Source: Leptolyngbyaceae cyanobacterium SL_7_1
Lineage (GTDB): Bacteria > Cyanobacteriota > Cyanobacteriia > Elainellales > Elainellaceae
Direction of reading: 5' to 3'
DNA length: 35,983 bases
NCBI GenBank assembly: GCA_012032525.1
Contig: JAAUSV010000003.1
Span: 1-35,983 of the forward strand
Shown here: positions 11,538 through 21,316 of the stretch, piece by piece
How positions within the stretch are numbered: position 1 is the first letter of the stretch
Layout: each line of letters opens with the position of its first letter
Notes under the pieces: generated by a model
Databases searched by the model: none
Seen by the model: only the letters and a program-made list of their open reading frames with translations
What the model was told of the DNA's origin: nothing
Position numbers and translations under genes: made by a program

Positions 11538-12599
11538 CTACAAGTACTGGCGTAGCAATTCAGCGGTTTGATGTCCCGTTTTTTGCCAGCTAAATTGGGT
11601 GGCTCTAGCAAGACCAGCGGTTTCAAGCTGCGATCGCATCTGCGGATCATCCATTAGCTGTTGCATCGCCGTTGATAATTCCTGAACGTTATAGGGGTCA
11701 ACTAAGATCGCGGCATCTCCGGCTACCTCTGGCATAGAAGCAAGATTGGAGGTGATCACGGCTGTACCACACGCCATCGCTTCTAAAATCGGAAAGCCAA
11801 ATCCCTCCCACAAGCTGGGGAATACGAGGGCGATCGCGCCCCCCATCAACCCAGGCAACCGATCGTAGGTCACGTAATCTAAAAACTTCACCCGTGGGGC
11901 GATGCCCAATTCCTCGGTCTGAGTCTGTAATGAGGGAGTGTAACGTGGGTCACTTGATCCAGCAATCCACAACTCCAAGCCATCCCCCTTGATTTGAGCA
12001 AAGGCTGCAATCAGACGATGGAGGTTTTTGTAGGGGTCATGGCGACCAATATAGAAAAAGTAGGGAGGGTGATTCTCAGTAGTGGGAAGGGGTTGGAAAT
12101 GCTGAGCATCGTATGCCATCGGGATCGGAGTAATTTTGCTGGCAGGGATGCCAAAATAATCAATCACATCCTTGGCAGTGGCAGATGAGTTGCAGATGAC
12201 GTGTTGTGCGTGCTGGAGAATCTGGGGAATGTAATAGCGACAGTAGTAGGTTAGCGGTGAGGTGCGCTTGGGAAACCGCAGGGGAATTAGATCGTGGACG
12301 GTGACGATCGATCGACATCCCGCTGCCAACGGTGCTTCGGGAATGGGGGAAAACAAGAGGGACGAGTTTAGGGCTTTGTAGATCCGGGGTAGTTGAAACT
12401 GCGTCCAAACTAAGCGATCGAAGTGTCCTCGACTGCCCCGGCTGGCATTCATTCCACCGGGAATGGGGTGGTGACGGTGGGGAGAAATGGGGCGATCGCT
12501 TAACAGGATTGGATGCAAAGCCTGTAGATGGGGAAACAAATTCGCCGCATAGGTGGTTAACCCCGTTGCCTCCGAAATTAAAAAGGAGAGATTTACCAA
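11538..12599 (-). CDS. Glycosyltransferase family 4/1-like
   Basis: VPS-type motifs [49 protein letters not shown]. Conserved start appears to be [18 protein letters not shown]; the ORF-track start at 12731 adds repeat-derived sequence. Confidence 0.88.
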   Translation of the reverse strand: MVNLSFLISEATGLTTYAANLFPHLQALHPILLSDRPISPHRHHPIPGGMNASRGSRGHFDRLVWTQFQLPRIYKALNSSLLFSPIPEAPLAAGCRSIVTVHDLIPLRFPKRTSPLTYYCRYYIPQILQHAQHVICNSSATAKDVIDYFGIPASKITPIPMAYDAQHFQPLPTTENHPPYFFYIGRHDPYKNLHRLIAAFAQIKGDGLELWIAGSSDPRYTPSLQTQTEELGIAPRVKFLDYVTYDRLPGLMGGAIALVFPSLWEGFGFPILEAMACGTAVITSNLASMPEVAGDAAILVDPYNVQELSTAMQQLMDDPQMRSQLETAGLARATQFSWQKTGHQTAELLRQYL

Positions 12600-12621
12600 C
12601 AGCGGGTTAACTCCACCGGCT

Positions 12622-12655
12622 AGATCCCCGGCTTTTTCAGAAAAGCCGGGGATCT
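12622..12655. repeat. 34-bp palindromic repeat, AGATCCCCGGCTT family, copy 1
   Basis: AGATCCCCGGCTTTT-TCAG-AAAAGCCGGGGATCT, perfect 15-bp arms. Confidence 0.93.
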
Positions 12656-12666
12656 GATTTCTAGTT

Positions 12667-12700
12667 AGATCCCCGGCTTCTTGGGGGAAGCCGGGGATCT
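12667..12700. repeat. 34-bp palindromic repeat, AGATCCCCGGCTT family, copy 2
   Basis: AGATCCCCGGCTTC-TTGGGG-GAAGCCGGGGATCT; 45 bp after copy 1. Confidence 0.93.
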
Positions 12701-12735
12701 GGGCGGAGGCATGGAACTCTTCTTGCTGCAAAGCG

Positions 12736-13230
12736 CTACTTAAACCGTTTTTTCAAATGTTTAGTGTAGAACGGTCTGAGGTCATCCACCAAAATTGGCT
12801 TAATTTTTTGTTTGGCAAACAGTTTCAAGTGTCCTACCAAGCGATGGAACCCTTGGGTGCGTTGGGCTAGATCGTACTTCACATACCCCCCATATAAGGA
12901 TTTGACATGGGGTGAGGTGTAGCTCAAAGGTGAAAGATTTGGTTTCTTAGAAAAGACTACAAACACCTCATTTGCCATCACGGGTTTAAATCCCTGGAGG
13001 GCTAATTTTGGCAGAATTTTGCCCAATTCTCGCATCATTCCCTTATGCAGAATTGCCCAGTCAAATGCCGAGGTTTGTAACACCGTTGGATTGTAATTCT
13101 GAGTCTTTTTAATGCCTTCTATTTGTTGAAACGGCATCTGAGCCGGAAACTTGAGGCTAAAGATTGTAGGGGCGAGAATGGTATCTTTCTGCTCTAGATG
13201 CTGTTGGATGAAAGCGATCGCTCCTGCCAC
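12736..13230 (-). CDS. Uncharacterised protein or displaced C-terminal part of the adjacent sulfotransferase
   Basis: Overlaps the sulfotransferase ORF by about 37 bp in another frame; GVAGAIAFIQQHLEQKDTILAP begins just after an in-frame stop. Confidence 0.5.
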   Translation of the reverse strand: MAGAIAFIQQHLEQKDTILAPTIFSLKFPAQMPFQQIEGIKKTQNYNPTVLQTSAFDWAILHKGMMRELGKILPKLALQGFKPVMANEVFVVFSKKPNLSPLSYTSPHVKSLYGGYVKYDLAQRTQGFHRLVGHLKLFAKQKIKPILVDDLRPFYTKHLKKRFK

Positions 13231-14579
13231 GCCGGGTTATCAAATAGGAAGGAAACAGCAGAGGTAGTTTCTGGAGAATTCACCGGATAGAGCTGAATCA
13301 AATCAAAGGCTAACCCAACCGGACGAGTATCAAGATTGGTCGGATCAACAGAATGAAGGGATGTGGTGCGATCGACTTTAAACGTTAATCGAGTAAAGGG
13401 CAATTCACTCACAAGACAACTCGCCGGAATTTCTCCTTGAAAGACAGTTGTAATCACATCACTATGGAGCGGGAAAAATGAAATTTTACACCCATTTACT
13501 TGCAATTCTAAGCTCTCCAAAATGTCGGAGGCAACGGTGTTAATAATGCGGAATTGAATAGTGGTATCTTGGGGTTCCAGTTGGGGTAGATCAAGGGTGG
13601 ACAGCGTACCTGGACCCGTCCAGCGAAATACATGATTGCGCTCTAGCCCTTCTCGCAGATGCCATCCTCTGCCTAATAGCGCTTGATTGAAATCAAACAG
13701 AAATTGGGGGACGGGCGATCGCTCCAATATTGCATGCCGATATTCATAGTGTTTCTCTAACAGGGTATAAATCTGCTGAGGTTCCAGTTGATCAGAGGCA
13801 GGATAATTGAATTGTTCTGACAGATTTTGCAGCATCTGATCATACTGCACGTTAAATTTTTCCTTGGCAAATTGATAGAGAGCAATATCCAGTTGGTTGC
13901 GCTCGGCGATCGCCTCGATCACATCTGCCGATAGGGATTCTTGACGCAATCGCTTGGGAGCCACCATCAGATTTTGATATTCCAACAATGGATTCCAACC
14001 AAACACATAGGCTAGCAATGCCATGGCGTTGTCAAACCGCTCAGTCACACCTACAAAGGCAAATTCTTCCAGGTTTTCTTTGGCTGATTCCAACCACTTT
14101 GGATGGTTCAAATCATCCGATAATTCCTTATACAAATTCATTGAAAGATGGCGAGTTTGAGCATTGGTGATTCCTGGAACGCTGGGGTCACACACATACT
14201 CTTTCAAGGACATGGTTAAGGCTTTTTCGTGAGTGGGCAAGCCTTCGGGACGGGAGGGACGGTGGCGTCGCATGAACTCATAACCAGAGATCACCCGTTC
14301 GATCGGGTCGCGCAGCATGGTAATGTAAACGGGCTTTTGGGGAAGAAATTTGTAGACATAGTAATAGAAATGTCCCCGCAGCAATTTGTAATGGGCGAGT
14401 TCTTCTGGAGAGAGCTGAGTTAATTCGCTCCAGACCGCAGCGGGGCAAATTTCAGCTTGATTGAATTTGGCATCGAGGATGGCAGTAAAGGTGGTTCCGG
14501 CTGTTTTAGGAATGTGAATAAAACAGAGTTGATCGTGATCGGTGAGTTGATATTCTATAGAACCACTTTCCATAACCAT
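13194..14579 (-). CDS. Sulfotransferase family 2-like protein
   Basis: LCFIHIPKTAGTTFTAIL (5'-PAPS loop) and VYITMLRDPIERVISGYEFMRRH (3'-phosphate motif). Confidence 0.87.
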   Translation of the reverse strand: MVMESGSIEYQLTDHDQLCFIHIPKTAGTTFTAILDAKFNQAEICPAAVWSELTQLSPEELAHYKLLRGHFYYYVYKFLPQKPVYITMLRDPIERVISGYEFMRRHRPSRPEGLPTHEKALTMSLKEYVCDPSVPGITNAQTRHLSMNLYKELSDDLNHPKWLESAKENLEEFAFVGVTERFDNAMALLAYVFGWNPLLEYQNLMVAPKRLRQESLSADVIEAIAERNQLDIALYQFAKEKFNVQYDQMLQNLSEQFNYPASDQLEPQQIYTLLEKHYEYRHAILERSPVPQFLFDFNQALLGRGWHLREGLERNHVFRWTGPGTLSTLDLPQLEPQDTTIQFRIINTVASDILESLELQVNGCKISFFPLHSDVITTVFQGEIPASCLVSELPFTRLTFKVDRTTSLHSVDPTNLDTRPVGLAFDLIQLYPVNSPETTSAVSFLFDNPAWQERSLSSNSI

Positions 14580-14616
14580 GAGTACAATTTCAATTCAATT
14601 ACTTAAAGGGTCGATC

Positions 14617-15405
14617 TTAAAAGGTCGAGGTTTTCGTTTGGACTTTATTGCCATCTACGACAAATTCTACTCCTGCCTGTTTGCAGTATTGTTCAACCAC
14701 TTCCATTGGGTCGCCAATCATCCTGACAACGTGGTTTTCAATCCACATGACGCGATCGCAAATGGTGGAAATGCTGCCGACGGAATGACTGACAATAATC
14801 ATCGTCACATTGCCTGTTCTAAATTCCATCATCTTCTCTTGGCACTTCTTCTGAAATTTAATATCCCCGACTCCCAAAACTTCATCAATTAATAAAATCT
14901 CAGGATCAAGATGTGCCACGATGGAAAACCCCAACCTCGCTAGCATACCACTGGAGTAGATCCGAATGGGGCGATCGATAAATTCTTCTAGCTCAGAAAA
15001 ATCAATAATTTCTTCTATTTTTTGCAGGACTTCTCGCCGCGTCAATCCCATCAAAATTCCATTCAAAATGATGTTTTCTTTGCCCGTTAGTTCTGGATGG
15101 AACCCAGCCCCTAGGGTGAGTAATGGAAAAATCCTACCGTTGACGACTACCCGCCCTGCGCTTGGCTTGAGCACACCCGCCACCAGCCCCAGAGTGGTAC
15201 TTTTGCCTGCACCATTACGTCCGATAATGCCAAATTTTTCGCCCTTGTAGACCTCAAAGGAAATATCACGAAGCGCCTCAAATCGCGGGCTGCGTCGGTT
15301 GAGATGTTTGGTCAGATCAAACAATACATTTTTGACCCCTCTAAATTCTTTGTATAGGGGGTACGACTTACTGACGCGATCGAAGCTGACAACAATTTCT
15401 CTCAT
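14617..15405 (-). CDS. Polysaccharide ABC transporter ATP-binding protein (Wzt/TagH-like)
   Basis: FGIIGRNGAGKSTTLGLVAGVLKPSAGRV, IYSSGMLARLGFSIVAHLDPEILLIDEVLGVGD. Confidence 0.93.
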   Translation of the reverse strand: MREIVVSFDRVSKSYPLYKEFRGVKNVLFDLTKHLNRRSPRFEALRDISFEVYKGEKFGIIGRNGAGKSTTLGLVAGVLKPSAGRVVVNGRIFPLLTLGAGFHPELTGKENIILNGILMGLTRREVLQKIEEIIDFSELEEFIDRPIRIYSSGMLARLGFSIVAHLDPEILLIDEVLGVGDIKFQKKCQEKMMEFRTGNVTMIIVSHSVGSISTICDRVMWIENHVVRMIGDPMEVVEQYCKQAGVEFVVDGNKVQTKTSTF

Positions 15406-16193
15406 ATCACTTCTGCAAACTTCCAGGACAGCTTGTTATAGACAAAGTATCCAATTCCAAAGAAGATGAGGGCATATCCAAATGACGCAAGCATGTACAG
15501 TGGCATGATTGTGCCATCTAAAAATAGGTTTCGCCAACTAATAATTAGTGGAGCAACCGGATTGAGGAAAATGTAGTTCTTATAGTCAGGCGGAATTAGA
15601 TCTTCTGAATAAAGAATTGGTGTCAGATAGAATGTGAAATGCACCAAAATACTGACCAATCTCTCGATATCTCTTAAAAATAAATTGAGAGACGCAAACA
15701 ATAAGGAAAGTCCCAATGACATCATCAGGTGAATTGTCAGGAGAACTGGGATTCCCCACAACCAATGAACCGAAGGAATTGCGTTGTGAATCGCTAGAAA
15801 AAGAATAATCACAGGAATCGACAGGATAAAATGCACCATGTGATTTAGCGAAGCCGACAGCGGAATCAAAATCCGAGGAAAAGCAATTTTCTTAATCAAC
15901 GAATTGCCAACAAATAGTTTTGGGGAACTGCCGACGGCATTGGAAAACCACTGCCAAGCAAATAGACCTGTAATCAGAAATAGAATATAGTTCTCTTCGC
16001 GAATCCCCATGATGACGCTGAAGGCAAAGTAGTAAATCGCGGCATTGGCAAGGGGATTGGCGATCGACCACAGGTAGCCCAATACCTTCTGTTTGTAGCG
16101 AATTTTAAATTCCTTCTGAAACAGCACTAACAGCAAGTCCCGATAATTTTCTAGACTTCTGCGGTTGCCCGTGTGTACTACCTGCATGATCAA
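15402..16193 (-). CDS. ABC-2 type polysaccharide export permease (Wzm/TagG-like)
   Basis: LLLVLFQKEFKIRYKQKVLGYLWSIANPLANAAIYYFAFSVIMGI; stop/start overlap with the ATPase gene. Confidence 0.92.
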   Translation of the reverse strand: MIMQVVHTGNRRSLENYRDLLLVLFQKEFKIRYKQKVLGYLWSIANPLANAAIYYFAFSVIMGIREENYILFLITGLFAWQWFSNAVGSSPKLFVGNSLIKKIAFPRILIPLSASLNHMVHFILSIPVIILFLAIHNAIPSVHWLWGIPVLLTIHLMMSLGLSLLFASLNLFLRDIERLVSILVHFTFYLTPILYSEDLIPPDYKNYIFLNPVAPLIISWRNLFLDGTIMPLYMLASFGYALIFFGIGYFVYNKLSWKFAEVI

Positions 16194-16405
16194 TCAGTTC
16201 CTTGCCGATCGCCTTGAGTTCGCCATTCAATCAATCAGATTCCCCTGTATCCTGGTCTGGGAAGGACTTCAAAGCATGATAATACTCTGAGTATGGTGAT
16301 ATGTAAAATTCCTGTCCTCCATTGTGCCTTGATCGATTGCTGTCTGTCCCCTATCCTATCTCGATGGGTGACAGCGATCGCCAATCCCTATCCAGGCAGT
16401 GTGTT

Positions 16406-17530
16406 ATGAAAACGGCGGTTGTGCATGAATGGCTCGTCACCTATGCGGGATCGGAGAAGGTGTGTGAGCAATTGCTATTGCTCTATCCAGAGGCAGATCT
16501 GTTTAGTCTGGTCGATTTTCTCACCGAGCATCAGCGCCACTTCATCCAACATAGGACGGTACACACGTCTTTTATCCAACGGCTACCCTTTGCCAATCCG
16601 CACTTTCGCCAATATTTGCCGCTGATGCCGCTGGCGATCGAGCAGTTTGACCTATCGACCTACGACTTGATTCTCTCTAGCCACCATGCTGTTGCCAAAG
16701 GGGTGCTCACTCGCGCTGACCAGCTACACATTAGCTATATCCACACGCCGATTCGCTATGCCTGGGATCTGCAGCAGCAATATCTCCAGGGAGCGGGGTT
16801 AAATCAGGGGGTGAAAGCGCTGTTGGTGCAACCGTTGCTGCATTACTTGCGCCTGTGGGATGTTGCTTGCGCCAATCGGGTGGATCATTTCATCGCCAAC
16901 TCCGATTACGTGGCGCGACGGATTTGGAAGACCTATCGGCGTCGCGCCACCGTGATCTATCCACCAGTGGCGATCGATCGGTTTTCTCCCGACTGTCAGC
17001 GCGACGAGTTTTACTTTACCCTCTCCCGATTTGTGCCGTATAAGAAGGTAGATTTAATCGTTGCAGCGTTTACCCAGCTAGGGCTACCACTCGTGGTAAT
17101 GGGCGATGGGGCAGATCGGGCGCGGTTGCAGGCGATCGCGGGTGCCCATATCCAATTTCTTCCTCCCCAACCCGATGCGGTGGTGGTGGACTATATGCAG
17201 CGCTGTAAAGCCTTTGTCTATGCGGCGGCGGAGGATTTTGGCATTGCGGCAGTGGAGGCGCAGGCGGCGGGTGCACCCGTAATTGCCTACGGACGGGGCG
17301 GGGTGACGGAGACGGTAATTTCGGGTAAAACCGGAGTGTTGTTTGAGGAACAGACGGTTGAAAGCCTAATGGAAGCGGTGCAGCAGTTTGAAGCCGGAGT
17401 GCCCTTGGTGGAACCTGCCCACCGACGACACCAGGTGGAACGATTTGCCCCCGATCGCTTTCAACGAGAGCTAAGCCAGTTTATTGAGCAAAAATGGGCG
17501 ATTTTTAGGCAAGGCGATGGCGTACAGTAG
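16406..17530 (+). CDS. Glycosyltransferase family 4
   Basis: MKTAVVHEWLVTYAGSEKVCEQLLLLYPEADLFSLVDF; C-term EDFGIAAVEAQAAGAPVIAYGRGGVTETV. Upstream ATG at 16322 judged too early. Confidence 0.9.
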   Translation: MKTAVVHEWLVTYAGSEKVCEQLLLLYPEADLFSLVDFLTEHQRHFIQHRTVHTSFIQRLPFANPHFRQYLPLMPLAIEQFDLSTYDLILSSHHAVAKGVLTRADQLHISYIHTPIRYAWDLQQQYLQGAGLNQGVKALLVQPLLHYLRLWDVACANRVDHFIANSDYVARRIWKTYRRRATVIYPPVAIDRFSPDCQRDEFYFTLSRFVPYKKVDLIVAAFTQLGLPLVVMGDGADRARLQAIAGAHIQFLPPQPDAVVVDYMQRCKAFVYAAAEDFGIAAVEAQAAGAPVIAYGRGGVTETVISGKTGVLFEEQTVESLMEAVQQFEAGVPLVEPAHRRHQVERFAPDRFQRELSQFIEQKWAIFRQGDGVQ

Positions 17531-17555
17531 AGAGCGTGAGGAGTAAAAACAAACC

Positions 17556-18997
17556 ATGCAGCTTAATCGTGCATTACAGCCTGCGCTCTCTGCCCTAAGC
17601 CTATCCATTCGTTCCTACCCGACGTTGATCCTGACGATCGGGGCGGATTTGTTAGGTTTGAGCGTGGCGGGGTGGTTGGGTCTTTACATCGATTCCCTAA
17701 TAGATGGGAATTCTCCGTTTGATCTGTATACCCAGTTCTATCCCTTATTGGGATGGTTTATCTTAACCTACGCTACGGTGGGGCTTTACCCTGGAGTTGC
17801 CCTCAGCCCTGTCGATGAACTGCGATGGGTCAGCCTATCTACCACGCTAGTTTACCTGGTGCTCAGCTCGACTATTTTTCTCAGGCAGGAAGGGGAGCTT
17901 TATTCCCGCACTGTTTTTCTGGCGGCGTGGATACTGTCAATTTTGTTTGTCTTGTTTGCCCGTTGGTTGGTGAGGCATTGGTTTGCCAGACAGCCGTGGT
18001 GGGGGTATCCCGTGCTGGTGTTGGGAGCAGGCAAGACGGGAGATATGGTGATTCGGACATTGCAACGGCGTCCGGCGATCGGGCTAAAACCTATCTTGGT
18101 GCTAGACGACAACCCCGACAAATGGGGAGCGCTACACGGAGTGCCCGTGGTGGGCAGCCTGGAACTAGCCCCCTCCTTGGCAAAAGCCCGGAGGATTCAA
18201 TACGCCATCGTGGCAATGCCCGGAGTTCCCCGCAATCGCCTGCTCAAGCTTGTCCAACGCCACGCCCAAACCTTTGCCCATTTACTGGTGATTCCCGATC
18301 TGTTTGAGTTTTCTAGCCTGTGGGTGGAGGCGCGGGATTTGGGGGGTGTGCTGGGATTGGAAGTTCAACAGCGGCTATTGCAACCTGGACCGCGCCTCGC
18401 CAAACTATTGATTGACCTGACGTTTACCCTGTTTGGGGGGTTGTTGTTGCTGCCCCTGATTGTAGCGATCGCTCTTTTGATTCGGGTGGACTCGCCCGGA
18501 CCGATTTTTATCGCCAGCTCCGTTTGGGTCAGAATGGCGAAACCTTTAAAGCTTGGAAATTTCGATCGATGGTGCGCAATGCCGATGAGGTGCTACACCA
18601 CTACTTCGATCGCCATCCCGACCTGAAAAAAACCTGGGAGGAAAATCAGAAGCTCCAGCACGACCCACGGGTGACACGGGTGGGGCGATTTTTGCGACGC
18701 ACTAGTCTAGACGAGCTGCCCCAGTTGTGGAATATTTTGCGAGGAGAAATGAGCTTGGTGGGTCCGCGCCCGATCGTCGATGAGGAAATCTGGCGCTACG
18801 GTGACAAATTTGACCTCTATACCAAGGTCAGCCCTGGGTTGACGGGGCTTTGGCAAGTGTCGGGGCGCAACAATTTGCCCTACGACGAGCGGGTCAATTT
18901 GGATGCCTACTACGTGAGAAATTGGTCGGTATGGTTGGATGTATACATTTTGGTACGCACGGTGTGGACGGTGATCACAGGGGAGGGGGCGTATTGA
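17556..18997 (+). pseudogene. Undecaprenyl-phosphate sugar phosphotransferase (WbaP-like), split by a -1 frameshift in T5 tract 18505-18509
   Basis: ORF 17556-18626 has N-terminal TM region and PVLVLGAGKTGDMVIRTLQ; ORF 18524-18997 has [51 protein letters not shown]. Confidence 0.92.
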
Positions 18998-19032
18998 GGA
19001 GGACACATTGAATCACCCGATGGATGAAATCC

Positions 19033-19065
19033 GTGTGGGGGCGTGGCACTGCCATGCCCCCACAC
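19033..19065. repeat. Palindromic GGGGCATGGCA-type hairpin
   Basis: GTGTGGGGGCGTGGCA-C-TGCCATGCCCCCACAC; 16-bp arms with one G:T position. Downstream gcttcgattaatccacgac resembles the reverse complement of the 20391 element end. Confidence 0.8.
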
Positions 19066-19134
19066 AAGAAATTTTGCTTCGATTAATCCACGACCCGCAG
19101 GGATTATGAATCGCAGTCGTTCCATTCCGTCCGT

Positions 19135-20349
19135 GTGGAAGGTTTTTGCATCAGCCTCGCCACCATTCCCTACCTCTATCACCTTAGTTTGGTGGGGTTG
19201 GGCGTAATCGTGATCTGGCTACTGGCAAAATTCCGAAAACTGGCACTTGATCCGATCGCCCGCTGGGGGTTTATGCTCCTTAGCGGCTTACTAGCGCTGA
19301 ATGTGGTGGTTGCGGTCGATCGGGGTGAGGCATTTCTGCAACTGGCAAACTTTTTTCCCTTCTTTGGCTGGTTTGGCGTACTGCCATTCCTGCTCAAAGG
19401 AATCGAGCGGTTAGAACAGGTTGCTATGGCGCTGGTGCTTGGCTCCTTACCCATCAACGTGATTAGTGTGGGGGAATATATCCTCAAAGCGCCATGGATG
19501 CCGCGAGACATTCGCCGCTTACCGTGGGTGGCGTGGGTGCGATCGGCTCCCCACAAAGGACGCGCCATGATGATGTTTGGGCATCCCAATGCGATGGCAA
19601 GTTATCTTGTGGTGATTTTGGGGTTGGGACTGGGGTTGATTCTCTATGATTGGGTGCAACGGCGATCGGCAATTGCTCCTGCAACCCCCCCATCCCCGTG
19701 GCTCCGGCTAAAGCCCGTTGCCCTCTATCTCGCCACATTCCTCAACTTGGTGGGGATTTTTACCGCCGGGTCCCGCAACGGCTTGGTGATTGCGATCGGG
19801 CAATTGTTGGTATTTGTGTTGTTTGCTCGCCGCCATCAGCGAGTGGTGATGACGGGGTTGGTGGGGTTGGTTGCAGTCATTGGTGGAGCCGTGGCACTGG
19901 GGATTGGGGGGCGATCGCTCCTGCTTTCCACGTGGACGAGCGATCCGCGAATTCGCGTCTGGCAGATCGCCTTGGAGATGACCCAAAGCCGTCCGTGGCT
20001 AGGCTGGGGCTTGGGCAGTTACAAGTTGCTTTATCCTTCCTATCCCCACGACCCCGAATATAGCTACATTGGGCATCCCCACAACTTTTGGCTACTGCTC
20101 AGCTCGGAGGCAGGGCTTCCCGTAATGCTCCTCTTTACGGGATTGGTGGGCTATTGCTGTTACCGGGGGGCACGAGCCGTTATGCTCACCCCCAAGCCGA
20201 TCGAGCAAGCCTTGTTTTGGGGCTATGCGATCGCCTTCGCGGGCTGCATCGGTTTCTCCCTGTTTGATGTAACCCTCTACAATGCTCAACTCAACCTAGT
20301 AAACTGGCTAGTCCTAGCCGGAATCTACAGCTTTGCGCGATCGCAATAG
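19135..20349 (+). CDS. O-antigen ligase/polymerase-like membrane protein; start uncertain (GTG 19135, or ATG 19106 with frameshift)
   Basis: Multi-TM; LVGIFTAGSRNGLVIAIGQL, WLGWGLGSYKLLYPSYP...YIGHPHNFWLLLSSEAGLP typical of the Wzy_C family. Confidence 0.85.
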   Translation: MEGFCISLATIPYLYHLSLVGLGVIVIWLLAKFRKLALDPIARWGFMLLSGLLALNVVVAVDRGEAFLQLANFFPFFGWFGVLPFLLKGIERLEQVAMALVLGSLPINVISVGEYILKAPWMPRDIRRLPWVAWVRSAPHKGRAMMMFGHPNAMASYLVVILGLGLGLILYDWVQRRSAIAPATPPSPWLRLKPVALYLATFLNLVGIFTAGSRNGLVIAIGQLLVFVLFARRHQRVVMTGLVGLVAVIGGAVALGIGGRSLLLSTWTSDPRIRVWQIALEMTQSRPWLGWGLGSYKLLYPSYPHDPEYSYIGHPHNFWLLLSSEAGLPVMLLFTGLVGYCCYRGARAVMLTPKPIEQALFWGYAIAFAGCIGFSLFDVTLYNAQLNLVNWLVLAGIYSFARSQ

Positions 20350-20390
20350 ATAGTAATTACGAGACCTCTGGGTGTTTCGCTCACAGGGTT

Positions 20391-20507
20391 AGGATCGTGG
20401 ATTAAATCACCTGTAAAACCAGAATCTCCGTAGGGGCATTGCCATGCCCCCTACGTAGAAAAATCACACACTAAACAAATTCTCGATTTTATTTAGTCCG
20501 CAATCCT
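20391..20507. repeat. MITE-like element with imperfect terminal inverted repeats and a central GGGGCAT hairpin
   Basis: Left end aggatcgtggattaaat; right end reverse complement aggattgcggactaaataaaatcgagaat; core cgtaggggcattgccatgccccctacg at 20429-20455. Confidence 0.7.
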
Positions 20508-20528
20508 GAGCAAGGTGATCTGCATCCG

Positions 20529-21068
20529 CTAATTTCGCGTGATTAACTCCACCCCATCCCGCCCATCGACCTCCTGGAGATAGACCTTCACCTGTTCTTC
20601 GCGGGCGGTGGGTAGCTTCTTACCCGTAAAATCGGGCTGGATTGGTACTTCCCGATGTCCCCGATCGACCAATACCACCAGCCAAATTGCTGCGGGTCTG
20701 CCATATTCATTGACTGCATTTAAGGCGGCTCGCACAGTGCGCCCCTTGTAAATCACGTCATCCACCAACACCACAATTCGATCGGTGACATCAAAGGCAA
20801 TTTGCGTTTTGGCGGGGGTGCGGAGGGCAATTTGATCGAGGTCATCTCGGTAGAACGTGATGTCTAGAAAGCCGACGGGCACACTCACCTGCTCCAACAT
20901 TTCAATTTGCCGAGCTAGCAGTTCCGCCAGTGGCACTCCGCGTGTATAAATCCCAATCAGCACTAGCCGGGATAGATCGCCTGCCCGCTCAATTACCTCC
21001 GAAGCCAAGCGGGTTAGGGTACGGCGCAACTCATTGGCAGAGAGAATCTCGATAACTTGGGGAGGCAT
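20529..21068 (-). CDS. pyrR: Bifunctional pyr operon regulator/uracil phosphoribosyltransferase
   Basis: [43 protein letters not shown] (PRPP loop). Confidence 0.93.
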   Translation of the reverse strand: MPPQVIEILSANELRRTLTRLASEVIERAGDLSRLVLIGIYTRGVPLAELLARQIEMLEQVSVPVGFLDITFYRDDLDQIALRTPAKTQIAFDVTDRIVVLVDDVIYKGRTVRAALNAVNEYGRPAAIWLVVLVDRGHREVPIQPDFTGKKLPTAREEQVKVYLQEVDGRDGVELITRN

Positions 21069-21316
21069 AGTCAGGGGTCAACCATGAAGGACAGGGAGGC
21101 GGAGGCAAGTATGTACTTCTCCCCTCTAATTTTGCAACGGAGGCAGACAAATGGATTCAGGAATGATTGTGGGATGGGGTGGATACAGCCCGTCCCATCA
21201 AAAAATTGTAATTTCATGGATTTCTCACAAAACCTGGGGGTAGCGGTTGACAATGGAGTTGTAGTTTGATGGTAGCGAGTCGCTAACAGCGAACAGCGTC
21301 CTGATAAGGTGCTCCT

